This document shows, one piece after another, positions 23,771-36,840 of a stretch of 64,000 bases of DNA (the first letter of the stretch is position 1; every line of letters begins with the position of its first letter). Both the position numbers and the translations under genes were made by a program. Source of the DNA: Setaria digitata (Eukaryota; Nematoda; Chromadorea; Rhabditida; Setariidae); assembly GCA_003640385.1 (NCBI GenBank), contig RCAB01000064.1, positions 1-64,000 on the forward strand. The letters run 5' to 3'. The notes below the pieces were generated by a model. That model saw only the letters and a list, made by a program, of their open reading frames with translations. It did not search any database and was not told the DNA's origin.

Positions 23771-26606
23771 GTTTCAGAAACCAAAACCAACTGGGACAGG
23801 AGACTCAGATTCTTCGACAGCCGACAACATCGCTTCTCGGATGCGAGAGTCATTGCAGATGCTGTAATATAAACATCCATCTATACGTCTTATAAACAGA
23901 AGCACACTGAAACCTATTGTTTATTGAATTATCAACATTTTGGCATTAGAAAATGTTCCGGAAAACACTGAGCCAGACAAGAGTGTAAAAGTGATGAATA
24001 CTTCTGCGGAATGCAATATGCGCTCAGTAAACAGCAAAGACCTTCACTTGGCTAGGCTCACTCCCCTTTCGGACTTATTGAATTGGGAAAACAACTGCAT
24101 GAGTAATGAATAATTCATATCTTAGAGATAAAATTAATTCTGGATGAAAGCTAAAAGAATGCTGCCCACCTCAAAACCAACATAACGGACATGATCACAG
24201 GTTGAACGAGGGGAAGTATTACTCTTCCACTCGGTTGCCCCGTCTTTGATCAAGACATTCTCGACCATTCAGGAACATTGTTTCCTTGGCTTCTTCAAAA
24301 TGCTGCTTATTTGTTTAGCAACTGTCGCAGCAATATTGTTGTGACACAAGCGCAAATAATTTATGACAACATATAAGGCAAAGACAAATAAACTTTGGTT
24401 GCTTTAAATTCCCTTTGTGTTTTACTCTGATTGAGATATCTTCTCTATTAGGAGTTCAGCTTCAACCTCATTTCGCTTACAGAAAAAAATTTAAGAAATT
24501 TCAGAAAACTTAGGGGTGGATGAAAGCAGAAAAGGGATAGTAGCTGCAAGTTTGAATGCAAATTTTTTTTTTCTTTTTTTTTAATTAAAGATCTCTGAAG
24601 CTTATAAATGAAACATTGTTTAGGTAGGAAAGGGGAAAAGATATAACAATTAGTTTTCAAATACGAGGTCGAATTCGACGAAAAAGCATAGAAATTGTTG
24701 TTTTCTATGCGTAAAAAAGAGCAAAAAAATTTGCGAAATAAAAGCCTAAAATTGTTTTTTTTTTTTTCAATTCTATTTCAACATAGTTAAAATATCAAGC
24801 ATTTTTTTATTTTTATCTTTTTTTTTTTAGTTCAGTTTCATTGGATAAAAATTCTCCATGTACAATGACGATCATTTGAAAACATTTTCAGTAAGAATAA
24901 TTGCAACACTCACCTAATTGCAAATAAATCCTATTAACGAAAAAAGACTGAAAGTTGAGGGAAATAAATATTATCAAAAATTTTGAACTTTTTTTGATGA
25001 GTCTATGCGGGAATTACAAGTATTGGGACGAAAAGAAAAAATGATGAGAAATAATAATTCTTTCATCACGAATGTTTAGAAAGCAACATAAGTGCACCAA
25101 TGAACTGGAACTTTTTCTAGCTTGTTAAAATCATTGTTTTTTTTCTTGACCACTATATTTTTCAACAAAATATATTACATGGCACGAATCAATGATTGAA
25201 ATAAGTGAAGTGTTGGGAAGGAGGTCCCTAGTGTACTTTCCACTTTAACCCTTTTTTTTGAAAATTAAATGTTTCCATTGGTAGTATTTTCCAGAAATGA
25301 TTGATCATGCAAAAATCGGTTATTTTTAAGTATGAAGATGAAACAAACGAAAAATCTGCATCCTTAGTATCCGCCACACCTGAATGAACGAACCTTTCAG
25401 GAATTCTATTCTTCCTTAAACTGATCCAAATCTAACTTTGACTAGGCTATTAAGCTAATTCATTTCTGTTCACTTTTAGTTTTTATTCTTCTTTTCTATA
25501 TTACTCTAAATGAAAAGGAAATGAGTGGGATTAATTGATTCGATCCAGTGTTTTGAATTGCTCTATGTTGAATTAAATTATTCATCTGATTTATTCCTTC
25601 GAAAATATAGCTATTGGTGATTAATTTAATTGATTCATTAAACTGCACTAAATTGAAAAAAATTTGAGCAAACCGAAAAAGTTCCAAAAAAAAGACCTTA
25701 CGCTCACAAATCAATGGTGTATTTATTTAATCGTATGATACTTAATTTGATTTACACCTCCCTGCAAAACCTATTTTTTAAGGTTTATCGAAAAATTATT
25801 ATTCCGCCAAAACAGCGGGAATTCAATCAAACTAAATTTTAAGAAATGTAAAAAGAAAAGCAACATCAATACACTCATTCTTTAAAGAAAAAAGTGGTCT
25901 AAAAAAAATTAAATTAAGATTCCAAATCGTTTGAATCACTCTTATCAAAAGTTTTTATCAAATATAAGCTGGATGGTTCCAAAATGGAAATTTTCACTTA
26001 TTTAGGCATACAGAGTAAAATTCATCACATCTTCTTATTCATAAATGTTTAGCAATGAGTCTTCGTAAATAAGAATAATTATATCAGTGAAATCTGCTAC
26101 CTTTTCTATTTCAGAGGTCCAACAATTGCTATCATTCAGACAATAAGCAGAATTAATTGCTTCCACAACAAACATTTCCGGTGGAAATAATCACGATTTT
26201 GGTAGTTCAGTGACCCGAGTGGGGTAAGATGATTAAAGTTGGAGAATGGAAACCAGTAATGAAACAGTAACTATCTTTCATGCATCCTGGCTACTACACT
26301 TCTGGAATTATCACGTGTATATTTAAAAGTATAGGTTAAACGCACCTGAAGTAAATTTGAAAGTGAAACAAAGAAACAGTTGCGATCAGTGTGAAACACT
26401 CAATCATTAAAGCAATATAGACGTCATTTAACATGGAAAGCATTATCATATGTTACTTATGCATATGTTTCTGCGTTCTTTTTCAAAAATCATCTTTTTA
26501 AATAAATCACTTCGCTATCACAAATGATTCGTTATATTTCAAGGGATGGTGACAACTGAAAAAAAAAAAAACAATTGTCAATTAAATATACGCGACTTAA
26601 TCTCTA

Positions 26607-26637
<31 letters not shown>

Positions 26638-27832
26638 GAGAAATGGGAATGTAATTACTTTATTTTTTTATTTACATCATCTTTCGTTTAATTAACTGTA
26701 TAGAGTTCATTGGCAGAATTCTATGCTTTAAACTTCTACACATATATCACAATAAATCCGTCAGGAGTTATTTATAAAATATAAAGTTCTATCGAAATTG
26801 ATAGCTGGGAAAAATATTTTCGAATAATTCGTCACTAACATAGTATGCCAAAATATTATATTAATGCAGAGAATTACAGCGTTAATACTTCCAGAATCGC
26901 GAATTCAACTATATTCTTCTTTCATGATTTGCACTGAGAAGCATATTGTTCAGCGAAATAAAGCACCCATAAATGAGAGCACATTAGAAAGTTATTAAAC
27001 TGTTTCTGAAGGATTATCCTGATGTTCCTTTCATTAGGTCTAATGTTGAAAGCATATTACTCCAAATGAAAAAAGACGTTTTTGCATTAGCGCTCTAGAT
27101 TTAATTAAAAGCAACATTAAGACAGACCAGACTGGTCTTTTTTTTTTTGCATTTCTATTGGGACGTTAAAAGATATTAAAAATGGCTAATACTAGTTAGT
27201 ACGGCTTAAATGACTTTCTGATCTCTCTCTGATGAAAAAACATATGATAAAGACGCAATTTTACCAAAAATCTCCCTATGTGACATTCCAGTAACAAACT
27301 AAAAGTTTTATTAGTAACATATGTTATATATATGCTATATAAGCCAGTCATTTGACTACGTCCACGAAACAATCACAGAAAAATATAAGAACGATCTTAA
27401 AGAGTTTAACCTCAGCACAACTGAAATATGTTTGCTCAAAGCAGTAGCCTGATGTTTGAATAATAAATCAAAAATATTAGAAATCAAAACTTGAAGTACA
27501 ATAATCGCTGTAAACTTTTGAAAACAAAATTGTTTTGAAAGGAAAGAAGCTAAAGTTCTTTATTATCTGATAACAACTCGAATGTAAAAAAAAAATCACC
27601 TAAAGTAGGCCAGTACAGTACAAAAATAAACATTTGTCACTGTAACACAAATTAAAAGAATGAACGGTACCTATACCGCAAATAAAAATAGAAAATCGAG
27701 ATTTGCAAATTGCCAAAATCCATTTTTTTCAACTTTCGTTATGAAGATTTAGTTCTGAGCTCCCGTTCCAACATAAAATACAGTTTTCTCAGTGAGACGA
27801 CAAAACACAGAGGCACTGCAATTCAAACAGAC

Positions 27833-28897
27833 CTAAACCGGATACCGACTTTCTGGTGCTAAACGATCCAAGATCTGCAAAAAGCTTACTTGATAAGGAA
27901 ATAAAAAATAGTTTTTCGAATCTGTTTCATCTCTGAAATAAAGCACTCAGTCACGGTGCAAGGATGAATATCTCAAGCCGATAAACATAATGCTGTATGA
28001 AATTCCACACCTCGGTTCCATATTTCGGGGAAAAATTCTTCAGGATCGTATTACATTATTTTTCAATTGATGGAACAAAAACAGTTTAGTCTTTCCAGAG
28101 GAAACAAAAAATAAATAGCATCACCTGCGATATTCCAGGTAAACATAGGAAACTCCCAAGAATAGGGACTTGTCGAAGAAAATTTGTAGCAACTGGTAAA
28201 AAACCACTAAAAAAATTGAAATTTATATTGCCACTGCAAATCGATGCATGAATAACTTAAGAAGTATAGAAAGTATTTTTTTGGCTTATGATAAAACGGA
28301 GAAAACAAAATATGCTTAAAACTTTTGCTATATAAAATGAGAGAAAGTGAAATGATTAGTAATGCGCAAAGATTGGTAATGTACAAAGTAATTTAACAGA
28401 TTTGAAGCTTTAGTGCTGGAAACTTACCCGAATAAAAGAAAAAAACCCCAAATTTCGGCAATGATTCCTACTAATGGCCAACCAATTAATACAACGATAA
28501 TTCCACCCAGAAATAATGAAGATGCTTTGACTTTATGCCTTTGAAAGAAGAATGCCACTGTTCGTTGGACGCCTATCACCAATACTAAGCCGCTTATAAA
28601 TAACAGCTGAAATGGCATAAAGAATTACGCTTGTTATTTTCATCTTTCATGAATAAATGACCCTAATAAGCAACTAACATTGCCGATAGCAAGCAATGCC
28701 CCATCCAAAAACAATATAATACCAAGCGTAAAGAATGTAACGCCAAACAACGTCAGTCCAATACCAACTTCTGCAATAACTGAGTTACCAATCGAAGTGT
28801 GAAAGAATAATATGTAACATATGAAAACTAATCATCATGACTACATGGATTTAATTTTTACGATGTCCCTATTACCAAAGTAGAGAATTAATGCCAT
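27833..28897 (-). CDS. GOT1-family vesicle transport protein (GOT1B-like)
   Basis: Five exons in phase: 28897-28876, 28770-28679, 28606-28428, 28206-28125 and 27874-27833, giving 138 residues, the same length as human GOT1B. GOT1 proteins are small four-helix Golgi/ER membrane proteins that help ER-to-Golgi vesicle transport and fusion. Visible signatures are the glycine-rich first helices ([21 protein letters not shown]), the central [17 protein letters not shown] loop, the GWPLVG motif and the late VPILGSF...LPGI segment. All introns are GT-AG. The first exon codes only seven residues and differs from the usual N-terminus, so the start is the least certain part. The gene is head to head with the TCP11-like gene, about 1 kb away. 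Confidence 0.9.
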
Positions 28898-29893
28898 AAT
28901 AACCTCTTCTGGTTGTGGGAATTAGAATAACTATGTTAGTTTACCACTTTCTATATTTTTGGTGTGCCACAATATCAATTCAGTGATTTACCATTACGTA
29001 TATTATCAAACTACTTAATTACATGACAGAGAAGAGCAATGTTATCAAATCGATGTGAAAAGGACGGAAGGAAAAAATTAGATGAAAGGGATGTAACAAA
29101 CATACGCTTCGTGCTGCTCAATTCAAAATTCATTACTGCAGGGGCGACCAACGCCCTCACTTCTGCACCTCAATATGATAAGTGATAAGTGTTTTATACC
29201 ACTCTGATAGCTGGTCCAGTCTAACCGGATTTCCTGAAAATACCGCACTCCCTTTAACCATCGGACAGTCAACCTTCTCTTATTTTACCAAGTGGTTATC
29301 ACAGATTAACGCGTCCCATCCCATTAAATTTTGAAACTTTCTGGAGCAGTACTATGGTACTGGAAGTAGTTGAGGCGTGAGGTTCTGGGGTACTTCTCGG
29401 GGATCTTCCGGGGAAGGAAGAGTTCTAAAGTTTGTCACATATTAGGTTGGTTTATTTGCTTCGCACGCTCTCTCTTTATGCTGTGAATTTTTTTGCCGCT
29501 CTTTTATCTAAATGTTTCTCATCAAATAGAAATCAAGTTAGTGATTAGAACTGTTTCACATGCACATGATTTTTGTCCTATTAATTTTTCATGCTTTACC
29601 AGATCCCAATGTGGAGTTCGTGATTTCTCCAAGTAGATTTACTGACATCAGCTTATTCATAGAGCTTCTTCCATCCCCTTTTCTCCTTTTAATTTCTATG
29701 GAACTTTTGGTTTCTGATCTCATGACTTTTGATGTTGATGTGTAATTTTTTTAATAGTTATTTTGAACTTTATATTAAAAAAAACTGCATATAAAACTAT
29801 TGGAAAATGAAAATTTTATTAGTTTCCTGGAATAAAAGTGAACCGGCTATTTAATATTTCAGGTCTTCAGGCTAGCAGTTTCGTGACTGAAAA
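28898..29893. promoter_or_regulatory. Shared upstream region of divergent GOT1 and TCP11-like genes
   Basis: About 1 kb between two divergent start codons, so both promoters must lie here. A strong acceptor (AATATTTCAG, AG at 29861-29862) sits about 30 bases before the TCP11-like ATG, in the position expected for spliced-leader addition. A small frame at 29560-29745 looks like chance. Confidence 0.5.
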
Positions 29894-32762
29894 ATGTCAG
29901 ATGAAGAGGAAGAGGAAGTTGAAACTAATAATTCCGCTGAAGATAATTTAAAGATAAATACGTCGCAAACTACTGCTCTGGATTTATCTGGCTCAAGTGA
30001 TAACGGTATTAAGCGCAAAAGAAGTGGTCTTAATATTCCGACTACCAGTGCTGTTGATTTACCTCCTTGGGTAGCTGGTAAGACTTTGCGATGGAATAAA
30101 TATTTTCAGCAGGCGTGTATGGTGTTAAAATTTTTTCATTTTGAAAGGAATTTGCAAGAAAAACTTATTTTTATTCCGGCTCTTGCAAAATCAGATTCAG
30201 TTTCGTTATGAACCTGGATTTATCCTTTGAACCGTTGATAAAAAGTAGATAACACTTAAGACGGGATCAGTGTGATACTTGGCTTTACATGAGACCGGCA
30301 AATCGATTTCAGAAGGAAGATGTTATACTTCGCTCGCTACATCTTTTCAGTTTTTCAGGTGCTTCACCAGCCAGATTTGTTAGCATGGAGGAATTAATGG
30401 AAATGTCAGTAGCAATGGAGAATATGGCTTTGGTGCATGAAATTGCGATCAACCCTGAGTTTGTTATTCAGAAAAACTCTACAAATCTAATACAACAAGC
30501 AGTAGAAGATTGTATGAAGAAAGCTTATTGGGATAAGTTACGTGAAGATCTTAGTCGAGTACCACCAGATTATTCGTGTGCTTTGGTCTTGCTTGGCGAT
30601 ATCAAAAAGGTTATGTTTATTTGATTATTTGAAGGCTTGCTTTATAAGGTAACTTATAAATAAGGTAAGGTACGACAAGGTACTTTCGTTAAAATATATC
30701 TAGTATGTTCACTTAGAGTTCTGTGAAGTTATTTGTCTTTGTGTAATATTCACAACAAAAAGGCCAGAGAAAAAACAGCATGTTGGATCTTATCATTAAA
30801 GATGTCTTTGGTTAATTGCAGAGCGTTGTCTTGAAAGTCATAAAATGCCATTACTTTACTCTCATTGTTCATAATTTCCTAGGACTGTTTTCTTAGAACT
30901 TACTCGAAAATTACTAAAAAATTATTTCTTGTGAGAAAGAATGCGGTTTCAATTTATCATTTTTCAATACTAAAACTTGTGAATCTTTATTTATTGCTTA
31001 CCTTTCAGATGATAATGGATTTGTTGACACAGCAGCATGTTCGTTTACGTTCTGAGATAGAATCTATAATGGATATTGATTTATTAAGGCAGCAGGCTGA
31101 AAATAAATGCTTAGATGTGCATCAATTATTTCAAAATATTATTGAGCTTTTAAGCAGACTGTGTGCACCAGCAAGAGACAAGCTTGTAAATGATTTGCGT
31201 AAGAAGACGGACAGTATAGATGTGTTGAGGCAAGTTATTTTTAAAATTTCGTTTTTACAATAATATGTAATTGTGATAATTAAATCATGATATAAGAGAA
31301 ATTTTGCAGAGGTGTTTGTGAACTTTTGGAATTGATGAAACTGGACATGGCTAATTTTTTCGTACAGATCAATCGATCTGCTGTTGAAGAGTATTCGGCT
31401 GAATACGAAAGGACACAGTTTATGAAACTTCTGGAAAAAAATCCAGGTAAGTAAAAAAAATTTTTTCTGAGATGAGCAGGAGATCTTTTTTTTTCTGAGA
31501 TCTTTTTTAGTTTTATCGTAGTAGGATACAGTGGACAGTAGTTTTCTGTTCTTTTTATCACATATAATTTATATAATTTTAGAACTGGAACTTTCAACAG
31601 TAGGATGGTTATGTAGACATGTAAATATGGATAGTACGGATGGACCATCAGCGAAGAAAAGTTTCGAAGTAAATTTTTGATTGGATCATAAATTTCATAT
31701 TTTATTCTTTTTTACATTTAGCAGACATGGGATATTAATTTGTTGAAAAATCTTCAGTATAATTTTTCTAGGATCTGAATAATGGCGAAATAAGTGATAT
31801 AATAAGTGATGCATACATGGAATTGCTGGAATGGGATTTTCAGAATGCCTATCCGGAAACTCTCAAGGTGTATCCACTCTTTATGTTTATTATTTGAATG
31901 GTGGAAAGGATATTGAGTTATCTTTGTTATTTCATATTGATTAGTTCGATTTGATGGTTTTTTAGATCGATCGTTTCCGACTGGAAGCCTTAGCCACGAA
32001 CTACTTACAGTTGGTCGTGTGTGTTAGTTGCGTACTAGTTTCTTGTAGTCTAGCTGGAAAGGATGTAGCACAATTGAAAGATTTCAAGACAAATTTGAAG
32101 AACGACGTAATTGTTATTACTAATGATATCGACAAAAGGTCCATTTTAAAAGCATCATTTTTTCTGAAAATTTTTTTGCTACACATCTGCGGGAATTTTT
32201 CTTAAATTATGTGGTACTAAGATTTCAGTAACTTGATGGAACGTCTTGAAGCAATCTCTATTCTTTGTAATGACAGAATATCGAAATGTTCCAAGACATT
32301 AGGCTTGGATTGGTCTAAGGAAAGATGCATCGAATTGCAAGAGCAAATTTTGCAGATTAGCAATCACATGAATCAGGTCCGGAAGCTTATCCGTAAGTCT
32401 TGATTCTTAGATCTTTATTCCTACTCCTTGGTTCTTATTACCAAGCTGTAATAATTTGATTATTTGATTTTTTATTCCATATAATATTCCTTTCTGAACT
32501 TACTTGTGGCACATTTTTGAAGCCGCAAGCTCATTGTTAGACTGGGATTTTTTTTCTTTCAGGCGACAGAATGCACGCCTTCATCTTATCCATAATATCG
32601 AATCGAATATCTTTTTACCAGCAGCGATTCCCACCCGGTTTATCGATAATACATGCAGAACTTTCAACCCTTGCTGCACGTTTTATACGTATTGTAAATC
32701 ATAATAGACAAACTTTCGGTCCATATTATGGTCAGTTAATTAAGAGACTGATGAACGACTAA
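29894..32762 (+). CDS. T-complex protein 11-like protein (TCP11L1-like)
   Basis: Nine exons join in phase: 29894-30077, 30359-30609, 31009-31229, 31310-31446, 31583-31668, 31772-31867, 31966-32138, 32229-32392 and 32563-32762, giving 503 residues, close to human TCP11L1. An acidic N-terminus (DEEEEEVE) leads into the all-helical Tcp11 domain. The family signatures are SPARFVSMEELME, MALVHEI, a CAPARDK block and LMKLDMANF. The biochemical role of the family is poorly known; mammalian TCP11 is linked to sperm function and cAMP signalling. Intron 3 must use a GC donor (AG|GCAAGT at 31230), because no GT choice keeps the frame open. A poly(A) signal AATAAA lies at 32837-32842. Confidence 0.93.
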
Positions 32763-33590
32763 ATGCTTTCATTGATAGTAAAGTAAAATTATTACCTCCT
32801 CTTTAAGTCTCGGTGTTTTGTATTTTTTCAATTTTTAATAAAAGTTATGGAAACAGTTGCATAACTATTACAAATATAAATAAATAAAGTTTCAAGAAAT
32901 TTAAAAAGAAAGAACGGTGGGTTCTGCTTCACATATGCTGTAATCGAGTTTTTTAGATCCATTTTGAAATCAAAGGTGTAGTGTTACCATTTATGCATTT
33001 TTGCTGATTCTCTGTCTTGTAACCGATATCTAATAGGATCTCGTAATTTCTTTTCCCTGGGTTCCCACAATTGAAAAAAGCTTTTATCGGAAATCACAAA
33101 GAAGCCATTAAAAATCTGTAACTGGATTGAAGAGGATCATGATTATATAGCAGAAATGGAAAATTTGTGTTTAAAAGACTTGTGGTAGCGTAGGAAGTGT
33201 GTCAGTCACTGGAAGCATGATATAAATCTGTTGCGGCGAGTCTTTGCCTGGCTGATTATATGAGCGCTAATATATTCCTCCTTTTTTCGAGCCTGATTTA
33301 AGCAATTTTCTGCTACGGACGGTGCTGGAATGTGTTCTGCTCTGAATAGATGATCTTGTTTCTTGATTTGTGTGAGAGACGAGTGAGGGCTATTTCGAGC
33401 CATCAATATGGGATGTTGCGCTTGTAGTTTCGAATGGAAGTAGTATTACTTGAGAGAGAGGAAGTAAGAGTTATAGAAGGAAAGCCTGTTCCCTCGGGAG
33501 TGGCCTAAGAGCAATAAATTCAAAACAGCTAAATTCATTCTATTCTTTCCGTTCCTTCCATTTCTGGTCTTATTTTGGGGATAATTTCCG
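32763..33590. other. Intergenic, 3' end of the TCP11-like gene and upstream of the next gene
   Basis: Contains the TCP11-like poly(A) signals (32837 and about 32880) and no supported exon. A minus-strand frame at 33206-33406 has no recognisable features. Confidence 0.5.
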
Positions 33591-35523
33591 ATGGCGTTCT
33601 ACTTTGCTCTCATGAATCTCTCCAACGTAAACGTTAGTAGTTCAAGTAAACGTCGCTCATTATCTCTGTCACGGTATCAGCATCACGTCCAGCGACGTAT
33701 CACAATCACTTCTTACGATGGAGATGCATTACAGAGGTAAACATAATTTCAGTTATCTTTTTCTCAACTACTAATTACATGTTTTGGTATTGATCCTTCT
33801 CCAATTTTAAAATCTGACTTTAATGAGAAAAAAATTTATCCTAGAAAACGAAGACGCATTTACAAACTGCTTTTAATAAAAGTACAAAAAAAAGTAGTTA
33901 TAAAAGTAGTTTTAAGGAATCAGGAACGGCTTTAAATTAAGCAAATATTCAGTATTTTGACGAATCGGTATTTAAAATTTTATTTTAAAGTTTAGATGTG
34001 TTTAGATGTTTACCAATATAAATGATTTATTAAATGATTTTTAACCGACTGTAAACTTGTTTAATTTGAGGCCTGACAAGCTAACATCTCAAATTTACCG
34101 GAATCGAAGTAGATTTCATGAAGTTGAGCAGGATATAAAACCACGGAATTTGGCTGAAGAGAAGATAACGTTCAGAAAAAGAAATACCACGAAGACAGCA
34201 GTCAGAGTTGGTAGCTTTTTAAGAAGCCATGCTTTTTTACGTAATACATTTCTCTCCTGAATTGTGATTTATAGCGAAGTGTATTGAAATTGAATCCCAA
34301 GCTGTGGATTTAACCTTAAACTTTAAGCTGAACTTACTCTTCAAACTGTAAACTTTCAAATTTGCATCCAGACTAGCTGAAACCATCAAATGGACGTTAC
34401 ATTTTTGTACAGTCATATCACATAAAACTCGAGTTAAATGAAATTTAAGGGTCATATGAACTCTTTGTTTTGAGATTTTTGTATGTTTCGCTTTTTTTTC
34501 CTCATGTATTAAATAAAGGAGGCTTCAATTCCGTGGTAAATAATGCTTAACTGCTTTTTCAATTGTGGCAATTAGACGAGTACCAAAAGAGCGGTACCAA
34601 TTACAAGAGAGATACTGCTTTGCATCATCACGATGTGAATATCGAATCCGATCAACGAAATGTTCCAAAGGAATTATTATCCATCTGGAAGACATCTTCT
34701 TCTCGAGAATCAGCAGGTGCCGAAACTTTGTATAAATAACGAGAACTAGCAGTAAAATTCTAAGTTGGATGAATTCACTGTTCGAAAATTTCAGATACTC
34801 TGGTAGCAACAAGGAAAAGAGTAAACCCCAGACAAGAAATAAAAATAGACGAGGTTCGCAAAGCATTAAATTTGAGAGATCTGAGAACGTTTATCGGTAA
34901 AAGGAACTTGCACAACAGAAATCAATTAAATATATTTCTGTGGAATTTCCTTACTTAGAAAAAAAAAAAGAAAAAACTTCCTATAGGTTTATCCTGAATT
35001 ACCAGCTTATTCCGATTGCGTACAACCAGTGCATGACCAGGTCGTCACACCCATTACTATACAGAATACTACGAATGAACTGATCGAACATAAACTACTC
35101 TTATCAACACCACCATCAAGGTTTACTTTTACTATTTTATTTTAAAAGCATTTGTAGTAGAGAGCCTACTCTCTTTGCTTAATCTAAATATTTGCACTTT
35201 ATTGATACTTACTGCTCCCTTGCAACTTATATTTATTATTAAAAAGAAGCAAAATATACAACTCCCCAGGGCTTCATAACATTTCCAGAAGACGAAATTT
35301 ATGGAAAACTGCCACCCATTTACGAAGACGAAGTACTAGCGATGCTTATCCGGAGTATACGTGGTCCTACTTCAACCCTGGATTCCGTTTCGTCGAAGAT
35401 GAAGCTACTGCATCGAATGGCGACTGTCACACAGCTTTTCGAACTGATGAAAACTGTATCTTTTCGTCCTATATTTTTTCAAAAAAATTACCGCCCATGG
35501 AAAGCTCTCGGCGAATTCGATAA
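33591..35523 (+). CDS. Unrecognised basic protein, 292 aa
   Basis: Six exons join in phase: 33591-33736, 34071-34210, 34576-34716, 34795-34896, 35006-35120 and 35289-35523. I do not recognise the family. The protein is hydrophilic and rich in Arg, Ser, Asn and Thr, with no signal peptide or membrane helix. It has a Ser/Arg-rich start (SSSSKRRSLSLSR), a short helical stretch IDEVRKALNLRDLRTF, and an aromatic C-terminal block PEYTWSYFNPGFRFV. The consistent phases over five introns support a real gene. The weakest junction is the acceptor before 35006 (ATTACCAG). The last exon is also open in a second frame, discussed under findings. It is probably a lineage-specific protein. Confidence 0.65.
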
Positions 35524-36173
35524 TACTACTTGGATATTTAAAATGGAATGAATACGAGACCAAATCAAAGTTTTGGAAAATTAAGTGGTGAAATTTCTGT
35601 TCTGTTCAAAAAAGGAAGTGAAAAAAATAACTTTCGGTTTTCCGAGTAGTGAAACTTAAATCCATTTAAAATACAATTCCGAGTCCTTACTTCATTCCAA
35701 AATTTGTATACTAAAAATCTTTCCTAAACTTGAATGACATGGCAATTTAAAATCTGATATAAAGAAAGCAAGTAAAAGTGTTTCTAGTCCTTTAAACCAG
35801 CGATACTGACATTTCACTAAAAGAAGCAAGTGATATTATCAATTTAGGTAACTGTAATTAACAAGATGGAAAAAATATTAGGATAAAAACTTCTGAAGTC
35901 TGCAGAATGAAAAGCATAAGTATTAAAAACTGCTCAAAGACTATGAAATACATATATTTCCTTAGCTTTCACTGCTGAAGAAGAATGGTAAAAACTATGA
36001 ACTTCCAGAAGCTTTCATCTGAAAAAATGAATGCGATATAGATGAAATAATGATTCCCCTCTCGGCTAAGCCCTTCTTAAAGCTATTTTCTTTGATCAGA
36101 TTAAGCAAAAAGCTAAACTGAATCTCGATTAACAGCACACAAAATATTTCAACTGAATTAAGAAATTGGAAAT
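35524..36173. other. Intergenic between convergent genes
   Basis: AT-rich, with no supported exon. It contains the 3' ends of the plus-strand gene ending at 35523 and the minus-strand gene ending at 36174. Confidence 0.5.
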
Positions 36174-36840
36174 TCATAGCACTCCAGGTGGGCCTTGCCT
36201 GCGTGCAGAATAAACTGGTTGTTTCTCATAAATCTTATTAAATCTTGCTTTCATATAATTTTGAACAACTTCTTCTTTGTGCAGCATTTCCTCGCTTAAT
36301 TGGCCATTCTTCTTCAACTGCCTCCACTGATAACGATTTAGTGGATGTTCATTGCCATAATACTTCTTAGTGAAAGCATATAATCTGCAATCAATTTCTG
36401 GATAACTCGCTAATAGTCTAAATGTGTACACAAAGAACTCCAAAAAGCCGTCGCCGTAATAAAACGAAATAAAAGTTCTTGTTCTACAGGAAGAAACGAG
36501 ACTTTTCAGAAAAAAACCAAATAGCATGACAAATAAATGTTCCTACGAAAATTGAAAATTGTAAACAAAGTACTTCTTACACTGACAGTTGGAAATTCAA
36601 ATTTTTTCCTTTAATAAAGAAATTTTTATTTTTTAAATAAAAAACATACCCCACGGTATAAATAAGCATGCCTGCAACAGCCTTTATAATTATTCGATCT
36701 TTCCAGTGTCGACTTACGTAACGCACATTGTACAGCAATCTATCCCACAATATTCCCATTCTTGACCTTGGTTTATGATATGGAATCCTTGGTGACTCCT
36801 CAGCATTTCCGACACGTGGTTCACGATAACACTTAGACAT
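36174..36840 (-). CDS. Small unrecognised single-pass membrane protein, 166 aa
   Basis: Two exons, 36840-36650 and 36483-36174, joined in phase 2 through a GTATGT donor and a CTTCCTGTAG acceptor. A basic N-terminal third (including HKPRSRMGILWDRLLYNVRY) is followed by one likely helix (IIIKAVAGMLIYTVG, about residues 50-64). The rest is hydrophilic, with aromatic FISFYYGDGFLEFFVYTF and a Lys/Glu-rich tail ending PGVL. The layout of basic start, one helix and charged tail resembles accessory subunits of mitochondrial inner-membrane complexes, but I cannot match it to one, and that idea is a guess. Upstream on the same strand is the photolyase, about 1 kb away. Confidence 0.65.

Larger units (their letters stand above)
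15878..27832. other. 12 kb gene-poor region
   Basis: AT-rich DNA without a gene I can support. It contains poly(A)/poly(T) runs (for example about 26608-26634), (AT)n tracts near 19733-19751, the long AT hairpin at 21186-21239, and two GC-richer patches near 23100-23340 and 23740-23870 that might be exons. It could be upstream introns and promoter of the PDE3-like gene. Confidence 0.4.

Noticed and set aside
29560..29745. Possible small secreted protein between GOT1 and the TCP11-like gene
   Set aside because: It is hydrophobic at the start but has no acceptor, family match or stable downstream exon, and it lies in a promoter region.
31263..31648. 122-codon minus-strand frame
   Set aside because: It covers exons and introns of the TCP11-like gene in antisense and has no family match.
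34525..34866. 113-codon minus-strand frame
   Set aside because: It is antisense to two phased exons (34576-34716, 34795-34896) of the plus-strand gene and has no splice support.
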